DNA from: Chelatococcus composti
GTDB lineage: Bacteria; Pseudomonadota; Alphaproteobacteria; Rhizobiales; Beijerinckiaceae
Length of the DNA stretch: 64,000 nucleotides
Assembly (NCBI RefSeq): GCF_014201415.1
Contig: NZ_JACHEH010000002.1
Location: forward strand, 434,001-498,000
Direction of reading: 5' to 3'
The first letter of the stretch is position 1; each line of letters starts with the position of its first letter. Below, in pieces: positions 58,606 through 64,000 of this stretch. Both the position numbers and the translations under genes were made by a program. The notes beneath the pieces are model-generated. The model was given only the letters and a program-made list of their open reading frames with translations. It did not search any database and was not told the DNA's origin.

Positions 58606-58729
58606 GGCGCGGGGCGCGTCATTCCCGCGCCATCTTGCCTTGCCTATTCTCTCGGAAGGCGAGAAGCCTTAAACAGGAAAAGCGGCGGACGACCCGGCGC
58701 AAGAGTCAAAAGCGGGTGGCAGACAGGCA

Positions 58730-60100
58730 GTGAAGAAGGTTTTCGTCAAATCCTACGGCTGTCAGATGAACGTCTACGATGCCGAGCGCATGGCGGACGC
58801 CCTGGCAGCCAGGGGCTACGTTGAGGCCGGAACGGCCGAGGAGGCCGATCTCGTCATCCTCAACACCTGCCACATCCGCGAGAAGGCCGCCGAAAAGGTC
58901 TATTCGGAACTCGGCCGCCTGCGCGAGATGAAGAAGGAGCGCGCGGCCAAGGGGCGTCAGACGCAGATCGTCGTCGCTGGCTGCGTGGCCCAGGCCGAGG
59001 GCGGCGAGATCGTGCGCCGCGCGCCGGTGGTCGACCTCGTGGTGGGCCCGCAGAGCTATCACCGCCTGCCCGAGCTGCTCGCCGAGGCGAGCGTGCGGCC
59101 CGGCGTCGTCGACACGGAGTTCCCGGCCGAGGACAAGTTCGACCATCTGCCGGCCCCGGCGCGGGAGAAAATCCGCGCCCGCGGTGTCTCCGCCTTCCTC
59201 ACCGTGCAGGAGGGCTGCGACAAGTTCTGCACCTTCTGCGTCGTGCCCTACACGCGCGGCGCCGAGGTCTCCCGCCCCGTCGCCAAGATCCTCGCCGAGG
59301 CTGAGCGGCTGGCGGATGCGGGCGTGCGCGAGATCACCATCATCGGCCAGAACGTCAACGCCTATCACGGTGAGGGCCCGGACGGGCGCGACTGGACGCT
59401 CGGCATGCTGTTGCACCGACTCGCCGAGGTGCCGGGCATCGCGCGCCTGCGCTACACGACGAGCCATCCGCGCGACATGGACGAGACGCTGATCGCCGCC
59501 CATCGCGACCTGCCTGCGCTGATGCCCTATCTCCATCTGCCGGTGCAGGCCGGTTCCGACCGGATCCTCGCCGCCATGAACCGCCGCCACAGCGCCGACG
59601 ACTACCGGCGCATCATCGACGCCGTGCGCAAAGCGCGACCGGACATCGCGCTGTCGTCCGACTTCATCGTGGGATTTCCCGGCGAGAGCGACGCCGACTT
59701 CGAGGACACGATGCGCCTCGTTGCCGACGTCGGCTTCGCCAGCGCCTATTCCTTCAAGTACAGCCCGCGCCCCGGCACGCCGGCGGCGGACATGGAGGAG
59801 CAGGTGCCCGAGCCCGTCAAGGCCGAGCGGCTCGCGCGCCTGCAGGCGGCTCTCGACGAGAGCCGGCGCGCCTTCAACGCCGCGACCGTCGGGCGCACGG
59901 TCGACGTCCTCATCGAGCGGCCCGGCCGCCATCCCGGCCAGCTCGCCGGCAAGTCGCCCTACCTGCAGGCGGTGCAGCTCGAGGCCGCGGATCTGGCCAT
60001 TGGCGACATCGTGCCGGTCGAGATCGTCGAGATGGCTCCCAACAGCCTGTTCGGCCGGCTCGCCGCCCGCCCGCCCGAGGAAAGGGCAAGCGCAGCCTAG
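58730..60100 (+). CDS. miaB: tRNA-2-methylthio-N6-dimethylallyladenosine synthase
   Basis: A 456-residue radical-SAM methylthiotransferase acting on A37 of tRNA. The N-terminal UPF0004 domain has C11, C47 and C85 for the auxiliary cluster, and the radical-SAM motif is C163-x3-C167-x2-C170 in [17 protein letters not shown]. The TRAM domain is at the C-terminus. It starts with GTG 58730 ([17 protein letters not shown]). It follows plsC by 124 bp and precedes phoH by 18 bp. Confidence 0.96.
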   Translation: MKKVFVKSYGCQMNVYDAERMADALAARGYVEAGTAEEADLVILNTCHIREKAAEKVYSELGRLREMKKERAAKGRQTQIVVAGCVAQAEGGEIVRRAPVVDLVVGPQSYHRLPELLAEASVRPGVVDTEFPAEDKFDHLPAPAREKIRARGVSAFLTVQEGCDKFCTFCVVPYTRGAEVSRPVAKILAEAERLADAGVREITIIGQNVNAYHGEGPDGRDWTLGMLLHRLAEVPGIARLRYTTSHPRDMDETLIAAHRDLPALMPYLHLPVQAGSDRILAAMNRRHSADDYRRIIDAVRKARPDIALSSDFIVGFPGESDADFEDTMRLVADVGFASAYSFKYSPRPGTPAADMEEQVPEPVKAERLARLQAALDESRRAFNAATVGRTVDVLIERPGRHPGQLAGKSPYLQAVQLEAADLAIGDIVPVEIVEMAPNSLFGRLAARPPEERASAA

Positions 60101-60118
60101 GACGCGAGGAGAACGAGC

Positions 60119-61159
60119 TTGAAGCCAGACGATGGTCTGCCGCAGCGTCAGAAGGACAAGTCGCAGGCCTTTGGCGGTGTCCGCGATGCCCCGGAGATCA
60201 AGATCGCCTTCGACGACAACCGGCTCGCCAGCGTCGTAGCCGGCCAGTACGACCAGAACCTCGCCCATCTGGAGCGACGGCTCGGCGTGCTCGCCAACGC
60301 CAACGGCAACCACATCGTCATCCGCGGCTCGAGCGAGGCGGCCGAGCAGGCGCGCCGCGTGCTGCAGAGCCTCTACGAGCGGGCGCGCGCGGGCGAGATC
60401 GTCTCCATCGGTGATGTCGACGGCGCCATTGCCGAGAGCGCCCGCCAGGGTTCGCTCTTCCCGCCGTCGGACGACGCGCAGCAGCGGTCGACCTTCGAGC
60501 AGATCGCGACCCGCAAGCGCGGCGCCGTCAGGGCGCGCAACGCGGCGCAGGACGCCTACCTGCGTCTCCTGCGGCGCTGCGAGCTCGTCTTTGCCGAGGG
60601 TCCGGCCGGCACCGGCAAGACGTGGCTTGCCGTGGGCCATGCCGTCTCGCTCCTCGAGCAGGGCGTGGTCGAGCGGCTCATCCTCTCGCGCCCGGCGGTG
60701 GAGGCGGGTGAGCGCCTCGGCTTCCTGCCCGGCGACATGCGCGAGAAGGTCGATCCGTATCTCAGGCCCGTCTACGACGCGCTCTATGACTTCATGGAGG
60801 CGCGCCACGTGGAGCGGGGCCTGTCCACCGGCGTCATCGAGATCGCGCCGCTCGCCTTCATGCGCGGGCGCACGCTCACCAATGCCGCCATCCTGCTCGA
60901 CGAGGCGCAGAACTGCACCTCCATGCAGATGAAGATGTTCCTGACCCGTCTCGGCGAAGGCTCGCGCATGATCGTGACGGGCGATCCCTCGCAGATCGAC
61001 CTGCCGCCGGGGCAGATGTCCGGCCTCGTCGAGGCCGTGCGCATCCTCGACGGCGTCGAGGGGATCGGCCGCATCACCTTCAAGGAGGAGGACGTGGTGC
61101 GGCACGATCTCGTGCGCCGCATCGTCAAGGCCTATGAAGAGGCCGGCCGGGGGAGCTGA
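60119..61159 (+). CDS. phoH: PhoH-like ATPase
   Basis: A 346-residue PhoH protein. After an N-terminal KH-like part (VRGSSEAAEQARRVLQ) comes the P-loop GPAGTGKT (161-168), Walker B region ILLDEAQNCTSMQMKMFLTRLGEGSRMIVTGDPSQIDLP. It is an RNA-linked ATPase/helicase, usually encoded beside ybeY. It starts with TTG at 60119. ybeY follows after 2 bp, so phoH-ybeY are cotranscribed and likely work together in RNA metabolism. Confidence 0.95.
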   Translation: MKPDDGLPQRQKDKSQAFGGVRDAPEIKIAFDDNRLASVVAGQYDQNLAHLERRLGVLANANGNHIVIRGSSEAAEQARRVLQSLYERARAGEIVSIGDVDGAIAESARQGSLFPPSDDAQQRSTFEQIATRKRGAVRARNAAQDAYLRLLRRCELVFAEGPAGTGKTWLAVGHAVSLLEQGVVERLILSRPAVEAGERLGFLPGDMREKVDPYLRPVYDALYDFMEARHVERGLSTGVIEIAPLAFMRGRTLTNAAILLDEAQNCTSMQMKMFLTRLGEGSRMIVTGDPSQIDLPPGQMSGLVEAVRILDGVEGIGRITFKEEDVVRHDLVRRIVKAYEEAGRGS

Positions 61160-61161
61160 AG

Positions 61162-61653
61162 GTGAGCGGCGCCAACATCGACATTGCCGTCGAGAGCGAG
61201 GGCTGGGACGAGCTTGCCGGCGCGGACGTGCTCGTGGCGCGCGCGGCGCAGGCGGCGCTCGATGCGGGCGGGCGCCCCGTCGCACCAGGCGCCGAGGTGA
61301 GCATCGTCCTTTCCGACGACGAGACAGTGCGTGCGCTCAACGCCCGCTGGCGCGGCAAGGACAAGCCGACGAACGTGCTGTCCTTTCCCGCCTGCGCCCC
61401 TGAACAGCTGGCCTCGGCGCCCCATATTGGCGATGTCATCATCGCCTTCGAGACGACGAGGCGGGAGGCGGACGAGGAGGGCAAGGCCCTTGCCGACCAC
61501 CTTTCCCATCTCGTCGTGCATGGGATGTTGCATCTTCTCGGTTATGATCACGAGACCGACGTCGAGGCCGAGGAGATGGAAGGTCTCGAGGTCCGCATCC
61601 TGGCGGGGCTCGGCATCGCCGATCCCTACGCCGGTGCGGTGCCGGGCGAGTGA
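61162..61653 (+). CDS. ybeY: Endoribonuclease YbeY
   Basis: A 163-residue zinc RNase for 16S rRNA 3' maturation and ribosome quality control. The zinc ligands H120, H124 and H130 form HGMLHLLGYDH, preceded by KPTNVLSFP. It starts with GTG, 2 bp after phoH. The Rhizobiales homologue also affects small-RNA control. It is followed by the CorC-like gene in the usual order phoH-ybeY-corC-lnt. Confidence 0.96.
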   Translation: MSGANIDIAVESEGWDELAGADVLVARAAQAALDAGGRPVAPGAEVSIVLSDDETVRALNARWRGKDKPTNVLSFPACAPEQLASAPHIGDVIIAFETTRREADEEGKALADHLSHLVVHGMLHLLGYDHETDVEAEEMEGLEVRILAGLGIADPYAGAVPGE

Positions 61654-61755
61654 ACGGGGGCGGGAAGACCGGCCCCGCGTGTATGTCTGTGCATGAAGCG
61701 CCTCGAAGGAGGGCCCCCGGCCCTGGCGCTCATGCTCCTGGAGCCAAGAAGGACG

Positions 61756-62883
61756 ATGAGCGAGGATCGAAGTTCGAGCGAGGAAGCAAGGTCCGCCTCC
61801 CATGGGCGAGACGGCGAGCACGAAAGCTGGATAGACCGGCTCCTCACGGGCCTCAGGCTGAAGCCCGGCCCCTCAATCCGCGAGGATCTCGCGGATGCGC
61901 TCGACACCAATCTGCCCGGCGGCGAGTTCACGCCGATCGAGCGTTCCCTTCTCAAGAATGTCCTGTCGCTGCGCGAGTTGCGCGTCAATGACGTGATGGT
62001 GCCGCGCGCCGACATCGTTGCCGTGCAGGCCTCCGCCACGCTGGCGACCGTTCTGCACCTGTTCCGCACCGCCGGCCATTCGCGGATTCCCGTTTACGGC
62101 GAGAATCTCGACGAGCCGCTCGGCATGGTTCACATCCGGGACTTCGTCGACTACATCGCGGCGCGCGCCGAGACGGCGGGCCGCGAGCGCCTGCGCCGCA
62201 GCCCGGGCCGCGGCCGCAGCGACGCGTCGGCGGAAGTGCAGGCCGAGGCCATGCGGATCGGGGTCGATCTCGAGGCCCCGCTCTCGGGCGCCAACATCCT
62301 GCGCCCCGTGCTCTTCGTGCCGCCGTCCATGCCGGCGATGGACCTGCTCGTGAAGATGCAGACTTCCCGCACACACATGGCCCTCGTCATCGACGAGTAT
62401 GGCGGCACCGACGGCCTCGTCTCCATGGAAGACATCGTGGAGATGATCGTCGGCGACATTGAGGACGAGCACGACGACGAGGAGGCGGCGCAGATCGTGG
62501 CCGACGGCGAGGGCCGCTGGATCGTCGACGCGCGTACCAGCCTCGAGGACGTCTCGGAGGAGCTCGGCGTCGAGCTCGCCGACGCGGACATTGCCGAGGA
62601 GGTCGATACGCTCGGCGGCCTCATTGTCACGCTGGCCGGCCGCGTGCCGGTGCGCGGCGAGCTGGTGTCGGGGCCAGACAGCCTCGAGTTCGAGGTTCTC
62701 GATGCGGACCCCCGCCGGCTGAAGAAGATCCGCATCCACAAGGTCAAGGCCGGGCTGGCGCCGGCGCGCCGCGCCGGCCGCAGGGCGGAGGCCGACACAC
62801 CCGCGACGATGCCTCCCGCGGCCGGAACAGCGCCCGCGGCGCCCGACACGCTCGAGGACCAGACGCCGGGAGCCGCCGCTTGA
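61756..62883 (+). CDS. CBS-domain transporter-associated protein (CorC/HlyC-like)
   Basis: A 375-residue protein. After an acidic N-terminus come a CBS pair (about 70-220: VNDVMVPRADIVAVQASATLATVLHLFRTAGHSRIPVYGENLDEPLGMVHIRDFVDYI) and a C-terminal CorC_HlyC domain (WIVDARTSLEDVSEELGVEL...DTLGGLIVTLAGRVPVRGE). E. coli CorC aids magnesium and cobalt efflux; the gene beside ybeY and lnt matches. I chose ATG 61756 (AAGAAGGA upstream) over ATG 61693. The C-terminal 50 residues are an Ala/Pro tail. Its stop overlaps the next start by TTGA. Confidence 0.88.
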   Translation: MSEDRSSSEEARSASHGRDGEHESWIDRLLTGLRLKPGPSIREDLADALDTNLPGGEFTPIERSLLKNVLSLRELRVNDVMVPRADIVAVQASATLATVLHLFRTAGHSRIPVYGENLDEPLGMVHIRDFVDYIAARAETAGRERLRRSPGRGRSDASAEVQAEAMRIGVDLEAPLSGANILRPVLFVPPSMPAMDLLVKMQTSRTHMALVIDEYGGTDGLVSMEDIVEMIVGDIEDEHDDEEAAQIVADGEGRWIVDARTSLEDVSEELGVELADADIAEEVDTLGGLIVTLAGRVPVRGELVSGPDSLEFEVLDADPRRLKKIRIHKVKAGLAPARRAGRRAEADTPATMPPAAGTAPAAPDTLEDQTPGAAA

Positions 62884-64000
62884 CGCTCGCTGACTTTGCG
62901 CGCGCCGTCGTCCTGTCCTGGGGTTGGCGACGGCGCGTTGCTGCCTTCGTCGCGGGGGCGGTCGGCGCCCTAGCCATGCCCCCCTTCGGGCTCTGGCCTG
63001 TCCTAGCCCTCAGCCTGCCGGTCGCCGTCTGGCTCATCGACGGCGCCGGCGGGCGCACGCCCATGCGCACGGCGCTGGCAGCCGCGGCCATCGGCTGGTG
63101 GTTCGGCTTCGGCTATTTCCTCGCCGGCCTCTGGTGGCTCGGCGCCGCCTTCCTGGTAGAGGCAGAGGAATTCGCCTGGGCGCTGCCGCTCGGCGTGCTC
63201 GGCCTGCCCGCCGGCCTCGCCTTCTTCCCTGCTTTCGGCTTCGGCGTCGCGCGACTTCTGTGGTCCCCCGGCCCGGCGCGGATCCTCGCCTTCGCGGCAG
63301 GCCTTGCCACGGCCGAATGGCTGCGGGGCCATATCCTCACGGGTTTTCCGTGGAACAGCCTTGGCCTGGCTCTTGGGCAGGAGCTGTACCTGGCGCAGGC
63401 CGCCGCCCTTGTCGGGCTCTACGGCCTCACGGTCCTCGCGGCAGCCGCTTTCGCGGCTCCGGCAACGCTTGCGGATGAGGGCGGGCGCTGGCGCCGGCTG
63501 GGGCCAAGCGCCGCAGGACTCGCCGTTCTCGCGGCCATGGCGGGCTATGGCCTCTGGCGCGTGCCCTCTGCGCCCTCGCCGACCGTGCCGGGTGTGGTGC
63601 TGCGGATCATGCAGCCCAACCTGCCGCAGGATGCCAAGTTCCGGCCGGAGAATCGGGAGGCGATCCTCAACCACTATCTCGCGCTCAGCGAGAACGGCCC
63701 TGCCGACGGGCCGGCAGGTATGGACGGTGTCACGCATCTCGTCTGGCCGGAGAGTGCCTTTCCCTTCCTCCTCGCGCGCGACCCGGATGCCCTCGGCGCC
63801 ATCGCGGCGCTGCTGCCGCCCGGAGCCGTGCTCGTTACCGGCGCGGCGCGCGCCATGGAGCCGCTGCCCGGCGAGACGAGCCTGCGCTTCTTCAACGCTA
63901 TCCAGGTCGTCGACGACGAAGGCCGCATCACCGGCATATACGACAAGGTGCACCTCGTGCCCTTCGGCGAATATCTGCCGCTCGACGGGCTGCTGCGCCG
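62880..64000 (+). CDS. lnt: Apolipoprotein N-acyltransferase, C-terminus cut by window edge
   Basis: The first 373 residues of an about 520-residue inner-membrane enzyme that adds the third acyl chain to lipoproteins. TTG 62880 overlaps the CorC-like stop (TTGA). The first 220 residues hold the membrane helices with GFPWNSLGLALGQ. The nitrilase domain then starts with IMQPNLPQDAKF, the catalytic Glu is E291 in VWPESAFPF and the Lys is in YDKVHLVPFGEYLPL. The nucleophilic Cys lies beyond the window. LptE and the L,D-transpeptidase lipoprotein in this window are expected substrates. Confidence 0.95.
   Translation, partial: MTLADFARAVVLSWGWRRRVAAFVAGAVGALAMPPFGLWPVLALSLPVAVWLIDGAGGRTPMRTALAAAAIGWWFGFGYFLAGLWWLGAAFLVEAEEFAWALPLGVLGLPAGLAFFPAFGFGVARLLWSPGPARILAFAAGLATAEWLRGHILTGFPWNSLGLALGQELYLAQAAALVGLYGLTVLAAAAFAAPATLADEGGRWRRLGPSAAGLAVLAAMAGYGLWRVPSAPSPTVPGVVLRIMQPNLPQDAKFRPENREAILNHYLALSENGPADGPAGMDGVTHLVWPESAFPFLLARDPDALGAIAALLPPGAVLVTGAARAMEPLPGETSLRFFNAIQVVDDEGRITGIYDKVHLVPFGEYLPLDGLLR

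Noticed and set aside
58656-58670. AAGGC-GAGAA-GCCTT hairpin between plsC and miaB
   Set aside because: Five-base-pair stem with no T run; too weak to call a terminator or regulator.
58706-61285. Very long open frame on the minus strand opposite miaB and phoH (about 860 codons)
   Set aside because: It is a codon-bias shadow in GC-rich DNA. The + strand frames match MiaB and PhoH with all catalytic motifs, and the antisense product is composition-biased with no recognisable domain.

Overview
The window is a GC-rich stretch of core chromosome from an alphaproteobacterium, most likely of the order Hyphomicrobiales (Rhizobiales). This rests on gene order: hemE-hemJ-rho / mnmE-mnmG-rsmG-parA-parB / holA-lptE-leuS, hisB-hisH-hisA-hisF-hisE-coaA divergent from hslV-hslU, and nfuA-tsaB-rimI-fur-plsC-miaB-phoH-ybeY-corC-lnt. 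It also rests on alphaproteobacterial features such as a Tim44-like protein, an NDUFAF5-like methyltransferase, a HemJ-type protoporphyrinogen oxidase and a Fur/Mur protein without the CxxC zinc site. I see 67 protein-coding genes, two of them cut by the window edges (guaD at the left, lnt at the right). I see no tRNA or rRNA gene, no CRISPR array, no insertion sequence or prophage, and no island of foreign base composition.

Layout. 1-8.1 kb: guanine deaminase (partial), DUF1178, glutaredoxin, ComF, a methyltransferase, iron-dependent alcohol dehydrogenase, thioesterase, MutT, ArgJ, parvulin-type PPIase. 8.5-20.8 kb: SecA, an AI-2E-family membrane protein, two L,D-transpeptidases, AccA, a methyltransferase, glyoxalase II, a cupin, a cyclic-nucleotide-binding protein, an orphan OmpR-type regulator, a HAD phosphatase and YggS. 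21-36.1 kb: LeuS-LptE-HolA, then the partition and tRNA-modification block ParB, ParA, RsmG, MnmG, MnmE, then a YyaL-type thioredoxin-domain protein, Rho, HemJ and HemE. 36.1-36.5 kb: a 444-bp gap that is the best candidate for the chromosomal replication origin. 36.5-45 kb: the PEP-synthase regulator, Maf, AroE, CoaE, DnaQ, SecB, then a TimA-MltA-Smr-XRE cluster and an adenosine-kinase-like PfkB protein. 45-52 kb: CoaA and the his operon, then HslVU. 52-64 kb: MurJ, TrpS, a stress protein, and the nfuA-to-lnt run.

The main biological signal is the origin/partition neighbourhood. The hemE-ppsR gap holds a CtrA-type TTAA-N7-TTAAC box, two near-consensus DnaA boxes and an AT-rich segment, and genes on both sides mostly point away from it. 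Two perfect 16-bp parS sites (inside rsmG, and between mnmE and mnmG) lie on one side. Two parS-like sites (inside coaE, and downstream of the adenosine-kinase gene) lie on the other, so the candidate centromere sites bracket the origin within about 9 kb each way. A second CtrA-type box precedes a lipoprotein L,D-transpeptidase. An Irr-like box precedes nfuA, and a 25-bp imperfect palindrome precedes the Tim44-like gene. I did not find a new defence, biosynthetic or mobile system; the candidates for novelty are regulatory DNA and a few poorly characterised conserved genes.
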